Assembly: GCF_002160765.1 (NCBI RefSeq)
Contig: NZ_NFLF01000019.1
Span: 1 to 64,000, forward strand
Source of the DNA: Lachnoclostridium sp. An138
Lineage (GTDB): Bacteria; Bacillota; Clostridia; Lachnospirales; Lachnospiraceae
Direction of reading: 5' to 3'
Length of the DNA stretch: 64,000 nt
In this document: positions 1 through 7,359 of the stretch, piece after piece
Layout of the letters: every line of letters starts with the position of its first letter
How positions within the stretch are numbered: position 1 is the stretch's first letter
Program-made: the position numbers and the translations under genes
Notes under the pieces: generated by a model
What the model saw: only the letters and a program-made list of their open reading frames with translations
Told to the model about the DNA's origin: nothing
Databases searched by the model: none

Positions 1-53
1 TTCCTGATAATTTCGACTTTTTCTTCTGCATTTAATTTACTTTTTTGCGACAT
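1..53 (-). CDS. IS-type transposase OrfA-like N-terminus (partial, cut by window edge)
   Basis: Reading leftward from the ATG at 53 gives MSQKSKLNAEEKVEIIR before the window ends, with a GGGAG ribosome binding site 8 bases upstream. The lysine-rich start followed by an AEEKVEIIR helix resembles the first helix of the helix-turn-helix in IS3-family OrfA proteins. Only 17 residues are visible, so the assignment is an inference from a short match and could be another small HTH protein. The inverted repeat just outside it (59-112) fits an element end or a regulatory hairpin. Confidence 0.4.
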   Translation of the reverse strand, partial: MSQKSKLNAEEKVEIIR

Positions 54-58
54 AGAAT

Positions 59-112
59 TGCTCCCTTTATGATTACAGTTTATTTTTTTCACTGTCTCTC
101 ATAAAGGGAGCA
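59..112. repeat. 14-bp perfect inverted repeat beside the IS-like ORF
   Basis: TGCTCCCTTTATGA at 59-72 is repeated in inverted form as TCATAAAGGGAGCA at 99-112, with a 26-base T-rich loop. The left arm contains the ribosome binding site of the leftward ORF, so the hairpin could sequester it and limit transposase translation. It could also mark the end of the element, since the outer end reads ...GGGAGCA. No target-site duplication can be tested with one end only. Confidence 0.5.
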
Positions 113-298
113 TATCATTGAATGGTTTCCTGCTTTTATTGATCGGAAACGGAAACTGGCGGGAGATGGCAGGCTTGGAAGTCTGTACTTGAAAAGAGCA
201 GGAATAATATAGTAGAATATTGATATAAAGGGTTTCTTTGGGAAAGTGGCAGCTGATATCAAAAACTTTTTTTAATGGATTCCATGGGGAGGGTATGT

Positions 299-910
299 AT
301 GGACAAAAGAGTAGAAAATTTTCTGAAATATGGTGATAAGGAGATGACTGGAAGTGAAATTGGTTCGAACGTTTTTGTTACAGCTTTATTTATGTGGCTG
401 GGAACGGTAATAGTGAATAGACAGTTACTGCCTTCAGTATGGGAAATTATATATCTTATTTTACTTATATGTGTTGGTTTTTTTGTTAAGCGCAGAAATC
501 TGAAAAAAGAGATATACTTATACAGAGGCGTGGTTATGATTGGTTGCAGTATATTATCATTCAGAATATCTTATGGCGGAGTCGCGATGGGACATCATGT
601 GGAACAATTTGTCATAGGAGCATATATTATTGTATTTTTGCTATGCAGTGTAGCTGAGCTGTACTTTATCATTAGGTTGGTAAAAAAAGATGCGTATAAT
701 CAGAAAGAGCATTCAGTATCTGCAGGAACAATTTTTATTGGTTCAGGATTATCGGTATTGCTGTGTCCCCTTATTTTTTCGGGTTTTAGTGAGAATCAAT
801 TAGGGGGAGTAATTGCCATAGGCAGTTTGCTTATGGGGGCGATATTTATTTTTGGAGTGGGGAATTTTTATAAAGCATATTTATATAAGAAGTACGAAAA
901 TATTTTATAA
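299..910 (+). CDS. Small multi-pass membrane protein of unknown function
   Basis: A 203-residue protein with about six hydrophobic segments: two near residues 20-60, two around 75-125, and two around 145-190. The short charged N-terminus reads MDKRVENFLKYGDKEMTG. I chose the ATG at 299 because GGGGAGGG at 286-293 lies 5 bases upstream; an ATG at 275 has no such site. The architecture resembles the DUF6442-type small membrane proteins that often follow HTH regulators in Lachnospiraceae, but no such regulator is visible here and I do not recognise the family with certainty. The gene is AT-rich compared with the loci that follow, in keeping with the mobile-element fragment to its left. Confidence 0.6.
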   Translation: MDKRVENFLKYGDKEMTGSEIGSNVFVTALFMWLGTVIVNRQLLPSVWEIIYLILLICVGFFVKRRNLKKEIYLYRGVVMIGCSILSFRISYGGVAMGHHVEQFVIGAYIIVFLLCSVAELYFIIRLVKKDAYNQKEHSVSAGTIFIGSGLSVLLCPLIFSGFSENQLGGVIAIGSLLMGAIFIFGVGNFYKAYLYKKYENIL

Positions 911-975
911 ATAAAGGAAATTTAAAACGACATTCTACTAACATATTTAAATAAGTGCATTAAAGCGTATGAAAG

Positions 976-1022
976 AAAGTACCACAGTATTGTTCGGAAC
1001 GAATAATTGAGTGGTACTTTTT
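976..1022 (+). terminator. Terminator-like hairpin after the membrane protein gene
   Basis: AAAGTACCAC at 976-985 pairs with GTGGTACTTT at 1011-1020, followed by further T residues. The 25-base loop itself contains the palindrome GTTCGGAAC. The stretch 911-1264 otherwise holds no gene that I can support. Confidence 0.6.
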
Positions 1023-1264
1023 ATTCTGAACATTTATCTATCGTTGTAATTTTTTTAAAAGATACAGACAGCTCCCAGTATGGAAATAAAAAGCAATAAA
1101 AAATTTGTTGGGGACTAGATAACTTAGTCGATTTGTGCTATGCTTAGAGAGATAATGATTGCGGCGCCGCACGTTGTCCTTTTTCTTCGAACAGGGGGGA
1201 CCGGGCAATAAAAATGGCAGATAGAAATAAGGCGTACGGATCAATATATAAGGAAGGTGAGCAA

Positions 1265-3226
1265 TTGGAGAACTATACCAAGTACAGGCTGAAGGATAAA
1301 GACGAACTGGTGTCAGTATTGGCCGGTAAGGACAACCTGTTCATTATCGCCTGTAACAAATGCTTCAAGGAATTTGAAACGATTGATGAACCAGAGTGCT
1401 CTGAGTTCGAAAAACTTGCTGCGGAGAACGGAAAGACCGTTACAGGCAGCGCAAGAGTGGACTTCCTGTGTAATAAGACCCAGACAGAGAACAAGCTGCA
1501 GGATATGATCCCGGAAGGCACGGAGAATATCTTTGTGATTTCCTGCGGACTGGGAATCCAGACTGTCGCGGATCTGGCAGGAAAGCCCGTATATGCGGCC
1601 ACCAATTCACTGAATTATACGGGATACCATGGAATGGCGCTCACAGAGCGCAAATGTGACGCGTGCGCCCAGTGTTACCTGAATGTGACGGGCGGCATCT
1701 GTCCTATCGTTGACTGCTCCAAGAGTCTGGTGAACGGACAGTGCGGCGGCGCGAAAGACGGAAAATGTGAAGTAGACAGCAGCAAGGACTGCGCGTGGGA
1801 GAAGATCTACCGGAGACTGGAGAAGCAGGGACGTCTGGAAGAGTTCCTGAACCAGCCGGTTCAGCTGCGGGATTACTCCAAAGTAAATTTCAAATTTGTA
1901 AATGATTATGTAAAATCTATTCGCGAGAACCGTTTGGACGGTTATTACGGCGGCGTGCATCCCTCAGAGCGCAAGGAGTTCACAGAGCATCTGGCGCTGA
2001 AGAGATTCCCGGAACCGGAAGAAGTTGTGATTCCGCTGTCCATGCATGCGGGCGCTCCTGCTAATCCTGTGGTTCAGGTGGGAGATACCGTAAAAGTGGG
2101 CCAGAAGATCGGCGAGGCAGCCGGTTTTATCAGCGCTCCCGTACATTCCAGCGTGAGCGGAACAGTCGTTGCCATCGAAGATCATGGCCATGCTACGAGA
2201 GGCACCTGCCTGTCTGTGGTGATCAAGTCCGACGGAAAAGACACGCTGGACGAGTCTGTAAAGCCCAATAAGTCTCTGGAGGAACTGACTCCGGATGAGA
2301 TTGTGGAGATTGTAAAGGAAGCAGGAATCGTTGGTATGGGCGGCGCGGGCTTCCCCACATCCGTGAAGTTAAAGCCTGCCAAGCCGGTGGATACGATTCT
2401 GCTGAACGGCTGCGAATGCGAGCCGCTTCTGACTGCGGACCACCGAGTGCTTCTGGAGTATGTGGATGATGTCATCTATGGCCTGAAGGCTATCATCAAG
2501 GCAGTGGGCGCCGAGAAGGGCGTGATTGTCATTGAGGACAACAAGCCGGATGCCATCGAGTTGATGAAAGAGAAGACTGCCGCTATTGACAATATTGAAG
2601 TAGTAGAAGCAAAGACCAAATATCCCCAGGGCGCTGAGAAGATGCTGATCAAGCGCGTGACAGGAAGAAAGGTGCCCAGCGGCGGCCTGCCGGCAGATGT
2701 GGGCTGCGTTGTGAGCAACATCAGCACCACAAAGGCCATTTCCGACGCGATCCAGAAGGGTATGCCTCTGGTAGAGCGTGTCGTGACCGTGACCGGTGAG
2801 AGACTGAAAAATCCGGGCAACTTTATTGTAAAGATTGGTACCAATACCCAGGATCTGATTGACTACTGCGGCGGCCTGGTTGGCGACGATATCACCATCA
2901 AGGCAGGCGGCCCCATGATGGGCTTTGTGCTTTCCGATACGAACGTACCGATTATGAAGGGTTCTAACGGCATTATCGCCGTAGAGACAGACCATACGAA
3001 GGAGCAGCCCTGTATCAAGTGCGGCCGCTGTATGGATGTATGTCCCATGGAGCTCTCGCCTCTGTATTTCGCAAAATTTGCGGATGAGGAGAACTGGCAG
3101 GGTATGAAGGACAAGAACGTAATGGATTGTATCGAGTGCAGGTGCTGTGAGTATATCTGTTCCTCCAAGATTCCGTTAGTCACCAAGATTAAGGCCGGAA
3201 AAAATGCAGTAAGGGGGATGAAGTAA
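1265..3226 (+). CDS. MetV-RnfC2 fusion protein, methylene-THF reductase electron-input subunit
   Basis: Two modules lie in one chain of about 653 residues. Residues 1-215 resemble MetV, the cysteine-rich partner of MetF, with CDACAQC near residue 129 and further cysteines to about 175. Residues 240-653 are an RnfC-type flavin/Fe-S module: a biotinyl-lipoyl-like segment, the GMGGAGFPT loop near 357, NGCECEP near 380, an SLBB stretch, and two CxxCxxCxxxC [4Fe-4S] motifs near 582 and 622. In acetogens MetF, MetV and RnfC2 are separate subunits of the methylene-tetrahydrofolate reductase complex, so this protein would feed NADH electrons to MetF (inference). I prefer the TTG at 1265 because AGGAAGGTGA ends 4 bases before it and homology to the downstream MetV starts there. 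The alternative ATG at 1214 has a poorly spaced site. Confidence 0.85.
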   Translation: MENYTKYRLKDKDELVSVLAGKDNLFIIACNKCFKEFETIDEPECSEFEKLAAENGKTVTGSARVDFLCNKTQTENKLQDMIPEGTENIFVISCGLGIQTVADLAGKPVYAATNSLNYTGYHGMALTERKCDACAQCYLNVTGGICPIVDCSKSLVNGQCGGAKDGKCEVDSSKDCAWEKIYRRLEKQGRLEEFLNQPVQLRDYSKVNFKFVNDYVKSIRENRLDGYYGGVHPSERKEFTEHLALKRFPEPEEVVIPLSMHAGAPANPVVQVGDTVKVGQKIGEAAGFISAPVHSSVSGTVVAIEDHGHATRGTCLSVVIKSDGKDTLDESVKPNKSLEELTPDEIVEIVKEAGIVGMGGAGFPTSVKLKPAKPVDTILLNGCECEPLLTADHRVLLEYVDDVIYGLKAIIKAVGAEKGVIVIEDNKPDAIELMKEKTAAIDNIEVVEAKTKYPQGAEKMLIKRVTGRKVPSGGLPADVGCVVSNISTTKAISDAIQKGMPLVERVVTVTGERLKNPGNFIVKIGTNTQDLIDYCGGLVGDDITIKAGGPMMGFVLSDTNVPIMKGSNGIIAVETDHTKEQPCIKCGRCMDVCPMELSPLYFAKFADEENWQGMKDKNVMDCIECRCCEYICSSKIPLVTKIKAGKNAVRGMK

Positions 3227-3227
3227 G

Positions 3228-3851
3228 ATGTTAATTACCGAATTAAAATCCAGAGAAGCCCTCGCGCCGCTGGTGGAGGGGAAAAAGGTCTTCATCATCA
3301 ACTGCGAAGGCTGTAAGGAAGTTCATTTTCCTGGAAAGGAAGCGGCTGAGTTCCAGAAGGAGCTTATCAGTGCGGGATGCGTGACCGGCACGATTACGAC
3401 CGATTACATATGCAATCCGGACAACATGAAGTTGCGTCTTCAGAAGCACATGAGCGAGATCGAGGCTGCCGATGTGGTGCTCGTATTCTCCTGCGGCGTG
3501 GGCGTGCAGACCATTGCCAATTATCTGGAAGAGAAAAAGGTATGCGCAGCCTGCGACACCTATCCCCTTCCGGGATTTCAGGGAGTGACCCCTCTGGAGT
3601 ACAAGTGTGATCAGTGCGGCGAGTGCTGGCTGAACCTGACCGGCGGTATCTGTCCTATCACAGCCTGTTCCAAGAGCCTGGTGAACGGCCAGTGCGGCGG
3701 TTCCAAGAACGGCATGTGCGAGGTAGACAGCAGCATGGAATGCGGCTGGGAGCGTATCCAGAGACGTCTGGAGCAGATTGGACGTCTGGACCTGTTAAAA
3801 TGCCCGACGAATGTGCGGAATTTTGCAACGGATGAAGAGGTTTCCAAATAA
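3228..3851 (+). CDS. metV: MetV-like zinc/Fe-S subunit of methylene-THF reductase
   Basis: This 207-residue protein is a close paralogue of the N-terminal third of the preceding gene. Both share NLTGGICPI or NVTGGICPI, the SKSLVNGQCGG stretch, CEVDSS and the ending RRLEQ-GRL. The cysteines CDQCGEC near residue 127 and those that follow form the likely metal site. MetV is the small cysteine-rich partner of MetF in acetogens and related anaerobes. The gene starts only 1 base after the upstream stop, which implies translational coupling, and is followed by metF after 43 bases. Having two MetV modules in one operon, one fused to RnfC, suggests a tandem duplication. Confidence 0.85.
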   Translation: MLITELKSREALAPLVEGKKVFIINCEGCKEVHFPGKEAAEFQKELISAGCVTGTITTDYICNPDNMKLRLQKHMSEIEAADVVLVFSCGVGVQTIANYLEEKKVCAACDTYPLPGFQGVTPLEYKCDQCGECWLNLTGGICPITACSKSLVNGQCGGSKNGMCEVDSSMECGWERIQRRLEQIGRLDLLKCPTNVRNFATDEEVSK

Positions 3852-3894
3852 GAAAAGAAACCGTTAAAATTAAAATGATTAGGAGCAATGTATA

Positions 3895-4773
3895 ATGAAG
3901 ATTACAGAGTTATTTGAACGCGGTGAATTTGTTGTTTCTGCAGAAGTTGGACCGCCTAAAGGATTTCATGTGGAGCATCTGCTGGAGGAAGCAAAGACTT
4001 ATCTGAAAGGCGTACACGCCGTGAATGTGACAGATAACCAGTCCTCCGTTATGCGTCTTGGTTCTCTGGCCATGTGCAAGGCTCTGAAGGATGAGGGGCT
4101 GAATCCTATCTTCCAGCTGGCCTGTCGTGACCGCAACCGGATCGCGCTGGAGTCTGATCTCTTAAGCGCAGCCATGTTCGGCATTGACAACATTCTCTGC
4201 CTGACAGGCGACCACACCAAGCTGGGTGATCATCCCCAGGCAAAGCCGGTATTCGATCTGGATTCCGTTTCTCTGCTTCATGCAGTGACGAAGCTGGAAG
4301 AAGGCGAGGATCTGGGCGGAAACAAGCTGGTAGGCGAGCCGCCCAAGTTCGCGAAGGGAGCCGTTGTATCTCCCTGCAGCGATTCTGTGGACGCGCAGCT
4401 TGCAAAGATGGAGAGAAAGGTAGCAGCAGGCGCCGAGTATTTCCAGACTCAGGCTGTCTTTGAGCCGGAGAAATTCATCAAATTCATGGAGAAGGCAAAA
4501 CAGTTCGGCAAGCCCGTACAGCTGGGAATCATCATTCCCAAGTCTGCAGGCATGGTGAAGTTCATGAACAACAATGTAGCCGGTATCCATGTGCCGGATG
4601 AGATGATCGAGGAGCTGAAAGCAGATCCCGAGAAGGCCAAAGCAGGAATCACCGGAGTGGAGATTGCGGCACGCATCATCAAAGAGTGTAAGCCGTACTG
4701 CCAGGGCGTACATATCATGGCGCTTGGCTGGGAGTCCAAGGTACCGGCTCTGCTGGAGGCAGCCGGGCTGTAA
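3895..4773 (+). CDS. metF: Methylenetetrahydrofolate reductase
   Basis: A 292-residue MetF-family TIM-barrel flavoprotein that reduces 5,10-methylene-THF to 5-methyl-THF in the methyl branch of the Wood-Ljungdahl pathway or for methionine synthesis. The family glutamate lies in SAEVGPPKG (residues 15-23). Other family-like stretches are NVTDNQ, CRDRNR, CLTGDH and YFQTQAVF. The length is typical of short MetF proteins that depend on a partner for electron input, matching the MetV and RnfC genes directly upstream. AGGAG at 3881-3885 precedes the ATG. A strong terminator follows at 4860, so the three genes form one transcription unit. Confidence 0.95.
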   Translation: MKITELFERGEFVVSAEVGPPKGFHVEHLLEEAKTYLKGVHAVNVTDNQSSVMRLGSLAMCKALKDEGLNPIFQLACRDRNRIALESDLLSAAMFGIDNILCLTGDHTKLGDHPQAKPVFDLDSVSLLHAVTKLEEGEDLGGNKLVGEPPKFAKGAVVSPCSDSVDAQLAKMERKVAAGAEYFQTQAVFEPEKFIKFMEKAKQFGKPVQLGIIIPKSAGMVKFMNNNVAGIHVPDEMIEELKADPEKAKAGITGVEIAARIIKECKPYCQGVHIMALGWESKVPALLEAAGL

Positions 4774-4859
4774 GTTTCGAAGACCTGGTTTCAGACAGAT
4801 AAAAGATATAAGGTAAAAGAATAAAAGAATAACAGACAGCTGTGAGCAGCTGCAGAAGA

Positions 4860-4905
4860 GGCACCGGATTCAGGCAGAGAGCCTGAGTCTGGTGTCTTAT
4901 TTTTG
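4860..4905 (+). terminator. Rho-independent terminator of the metF operon
   Basis: GGCACCGGATTCAGGC (4860-4875) pairs with GCCTGAGTCTGGTGTC (4881-4896) across a 5-base loop, with TTATTTTTG behind it. It separates the operon from the convergent mscL gene. Confidence 0.85.
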
Positions 4906-5017
4906 TCAGGAAGAGGCCTGGCGTGATTAGCGTGAAAAGAAACACTGCTGCCTCTCTCTGGAAGAACTACGTGGAAATGAACATGGCGTAGATGCTGTCT
5001 TTCGGAGGTTTTGGCAT

Positions 5018-5434
5018 TTATGAGTTTTTATTCTGTTCTTCCATCAGATGGGAAGTGCAGTGGGGGCATCTCACAGCCGCAATGGGAATTTCGCTCATGC
5101 AGTAAGGACATTTTTTTGTGGCCGGCGCAGCCGCCGCTTCTTTTTTGTGCCCCAGGGAAGCCAGCTTGTTCACGGCCTTGAGCAGGCAGAAAAGCACAAA
5201 AGCCATAATCAGGAAGTTGAACAGGGCAGAAATGAAATTGGAGGCAAAGCCTGCAATATCGCTCAGCCCGTAGGCCTGCGCCCCTGTCACGAAGTTCAGT
5301 ATCGGATTGATAAAATTGTCTGTAAGGGAAGTGACGATGCTGGAGAAAGCGCCGCCGATAATGACGCCTACAGCCATATCCATCATGTTGCCGCGCAGAG
5401 CGAAAGTTTTGAATTCCTGGATAAATTTCTTCAT
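5018..5434 (-). CDS. mscL: Large-conductance mechanosensitive channel MscL with C-terminal zinc ribbon
   Basis: A 138-residue MscL, the pentameric channel that opens on osmotic down-shock. The N-terminal amphipathic helix and first membrane helix (FKTFALRGNMMDMAVGVIIG) and the second membrane helix (about residues 65-88) are present. Instead of the usual charged cytoplasmic helix bundle the tail has an Ala-rich linker and a CPYC-x11-CPHC ribbon at about residues 109-127, likely to bind zinc. AAGGAG precedes the ATG. The gene is monocistronic, facing the metF terminator. Confidence 0.93.
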   Translation of the reverse strand: MKKFIQEFKTFALRGNMMDMAVGVIIGGAFSSIVTSLTDNFINPILNFVTGAQAYGLSDIAGFASNFISALFNFLIMAFVLFCLLKAVNKLASLGHKKEAAAAPATKKCPYCMSEIPIAAVRCPHCTSHLMEEQNKNS

Positions 5435-5663
5435 TTTTTATTCTCCTTTGTCAGTTGAAATATAGATTTGGAGCATGCCGCGAAGCTGCTCTCTGTTGCC
5501 ACTATAACACAAAAAAGCTTTCCAGGATACCCGCTGCGGCGTTTTGGCTGTTTATTTTCTGAGCTTTTCAGTGGCAGAAGCTTAGTGGCATAAGCGGCAT
5601 AAGCGGCTGATACAGATGAAATGTAGTCTGCAGGAAGTATGGTTTCAGAGATTTCTGAAAGAA

Positions 5664-5741
5664 TTGACAAAAATAGTTGTCAAAACTGTTGACAAATAAA
5701 GTTGTCAATGCTATAGTGATATTGACAAGAAAAGTTGTCAA
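5664..5741 (+). promoter_or_regulatory. Promoter overlapped by three identical 20-bp operators
   Basis: TTGACAA-N6-TTGTCAA occurs three times without mismatch at 5664-5683, 5689-5708 and 5722-5741, and a degenerate half-site lies at 5746-5752. The -35 box TTGACA (5689-5694) is the left half of the middle operator, and TATAGT (5712-5717) follows after exactly 17 bases. The first operator lies upstream of the promoter and the third just after the start site. This layout fits strong repression by the HTH protein encoded at 5906 (inference). A leader of about 180 bases without a gene follows. Confidence 0.85.
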
Positions 5742-5905
5742 TCTACTTGTCGGAAGATGGGGCACAGAGAATTCCGGAACCTTTGATGCCGCCAGAGGGC
5801 CTTTTGGGCCCACGCATGCGGGAAGAACAGAAGAAAAAGGGCGGCGGCAGAATGCAGCAGCCCGGTCATTCAAAACATATCAGGATATTTCAGGGGGAAT
5901 GAACA

Positions 5906-6118
5906 TTGCCATTATTCAATCATTTAAAGGAGTACCGTTCCAGACTGGGCATCAACCAGACGGAACTGGGAAAGCTGGCGGGGGTGTCCAGGCAGACTAT
6001 CAGCCTGATTGAGCGGGGGGATTATTCTCCGTCCGTTACCCTGGCCCTGAAGCTGGCAAAGCTATGCCAGGTTACTGTGGAAGATATTTTTGTATATGAG
6101 GAGGATGAGGAAGAATGA
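5906..6118 (+). CDS. Cro/CI-type HTH transcriptional regulator
   Basis: A 70-residue, single-domain XRE-family protein. Helix-turn-helix residues are clear in LGKLAGVSRQTISLIERGDY (about residues 21-40), followed by the acidic tail EEDEEE. The start is TTG at 5906 with GGGGG 8 bases upstream; no ATG fits. The gene overlaps the next membrane-protein gene by 4 bases (ATGA). The operator array in front of it makes autoregulation likely. Pairs of a short XRE regulator and a DUF3169-like membrane protein are common in Firmicutes, but their stimulus is not known to me. Confidence 0.85.
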   Translation: MPLFNHLKEYRSRLGINQTELGKLAGVSRQTISLIERGDYSPSVTLALKLAKLCQVTVEDIFVYEEDEEE

Positions 6119-6906
6119 AGACCAGAAAGTCAAACAGTTATATGAAAACAGGAATGTATCTGCTCATAGGCGCTCTGGCAGGCGGTGTACTGGGAGCGGG
6201 AGCCTATATGATTCTGAGCAGCTGGGGGCAGGGATTCGAGGGTACGGCGGCGCAGCTTTACAGCGGGCTGCAGGCCTCCATTCTGCCGGTTCTGGCAGTA
6301 CTGCTTGTCCTGTCCGTGCTGGCCGGCGAGATCACCTGCAGAAAGATGAAAGAAATCACAGTTCAGCTTCCGGAGGCGGAGGATGAGGAATCGGACAGAC
6401 TGGAATACGAAGAAGAAAAGTGGGGCGCTCTTTCCCTGAACCTGAATATTATCTCACAGGTACTTTGTATCATTATATTGTCAGCAGGGTACTCATCCAA
6501 TTATCTGGACAGCTCGGAAGCAGCCAGAAATGGCTTCCTGTATGCCTGTGCTGTCTTTGTTATCTGTATGGTGTACGACAGCTTCTGGCAGATTCGTTAT
6601 GTGAAACTGATACAGCTGGGCCATCCGGAAAAGACGGCAGATCCCTCCTCCAGAAATTTTCAGAAGAAATGGCTGGAAAGCTGTGATGAGGCAGAGAGGG
6701 AAGTGATTTACCAAAGCGCCTATAAGGCCTACGCAATGATGGGAAAGCTGGTTCCGGTACTGCTGGTGGTGACTATGCTCGCCAACCTGTTTTTTAACAC
6801 AGGAATGCTGGCAGTGGTCATGGTTGCAGTGATCTGGCTGGCAGTGACGATGACCTACACCTGCTCCTGCGTGACACTGAAAGAAGAGAAGGCACTGATG
6901 AAGTAG
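6115..6906 (+). CDS. DUF3169-like integral membrane protein
   Basis: A 263-residue membrane protein with two N-terminal helices (about residues 14-36 and 53-70), an acidic cytoplasmic loop (PEAEDEESDRLEYEEE), two central helices (about 105-160) and two C-terminal helices (about 205-250). It resembles DUF3169 proteins, which are encoded with a short XRE regulator exactly as here. Function is unknown; a role in sensing or relieving repression by the regulator is only an inference from the coupling. Confidence 0.75.
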   Translation: MKTRKSNSYMKTGMYLLIGALAGGVLGAGAYMILSSWGQGFEGTAAQLYSGLQASILPVLAVLLVLSVLAGEITCRKMKEITVQLPEAEDEESDRLEYEEEKWGALSLNLNIISQVLCIIILSAGYSSNYLDSSEAARNGFLYACAVFVICMVYDSFWQIRYVKLIQLGHPEKTADPSSRNFQKKWLESCDEAEREVIYQSAYKAYAMMGKLVPVLLVVTMLANLFFNTGMLAVVMVAVIWLAVTMTYTCSCVTLKEEKALMK

Positions 6907-6927
6907 AGTTCTGTCTTCGTTCCAATC

Positions 6928-6978
6928 AAAGAGGCGGGAGAAAACCACACGCGGTCTGTGATTTTTTCCCGCCTCTTT
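6928..6978 (+). terminator. Rho-independent terminator
   Basis: AAAGAGGCGGGAGAAAA (6928-6944) pairs with TTTTTTCCCGCCTCTTT (6962-6978). The flanking A and T runs make it likely to work in both directions. Confidence 0.85.
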
Positions 6979-6990
6979 ATCAATCTTTCC

Positions 6991-7019
6991 TTTTAAAGTA
7001 CAGGAAGGCATGATATGAT
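6991..7019 (+). promoter_or_regulatory. Possible promoter with extended -10 element
   Basis: TATGAT at 7014-7019 is preceded by TGA, giving an extended -10. A weak -35 TTTTAA lies 17 bases upstream at 6991-6996. It would serve the two hypothetical genes at 7077 and 7360. Confidence 0.45.
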
Positions 7020-7076
7020 GAAAAAAAGAAAGGCTGTAATACAAAGTTTTATACGGGCGCGGAGGGAGGAACTAAA

Positions 7077-7337
7077 ATGTTTACCATTTTTAATTCAGAA
7101 AGTCTCTGGATAGGTACGGATTTGAAGCAATTCAACACCATACGCGATAAACTGGCTGCCGGGGGAGTTCCATATAAGTATAAGGTCAAAAACCAGCTGG
7201 GTCAGAGCAGGGGAGTGGGAACGACCCGGGGAAATATGGGAAGCTTCGGAACTCCTTCTGATCAGATGTACCAGTATGAGATTCTGGTATACAGAAAAGA
7301 TCTGGATAAGGCAAGATATGTATTGGGACGGTCATAA
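7077..7337 (+). CDS. Small hypothetical protein
   Basis: An 86-residue soluble protein, MFTIFNSESLWIGTD at its start, with the lysine-rich YKYKVKNQLGQSRG in the middle and YQYEILVYRKDLDKARY near its end. The beginning and end look like the strand-helix pattern of small 'putative signal transducing' (DUF2007-like) proteins, which is a tentative comparison only. GGAGGGAGGA ends 6 bases before the ATG. A larger hypothetical gene begins 22 bases downstream, so the two are probably co-transcribed. Confidence 0.65.
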   Translation: MFTIFNSESLWIGTDLKQFNTIRDKLAAGGVPYKYKVKNQLGQSRGVGTTRGNMGSFGTPSDQMYQYEILVYRKDLDKARYVLGRS

Positions 7338-7359
7338 TACATTGTACAGGAGAAGAGAA

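Noticed and set aside
1038-1244. Short minus-strand frame of 68 codons before the metV-rnfC fusion gene
   Set aside because: It has no ribosome binding site, overlaps the start of the fusion gene and has no recognisable composition or motif.
5664-5760. Replication origin or DnaA-box cluster
   Set aside because: The repeats are TTGACAA/TTGTCAA palindromes, not TTATCCACA-type boxes, and they are arranged around a consensus promoter with an HTH gene downstream.
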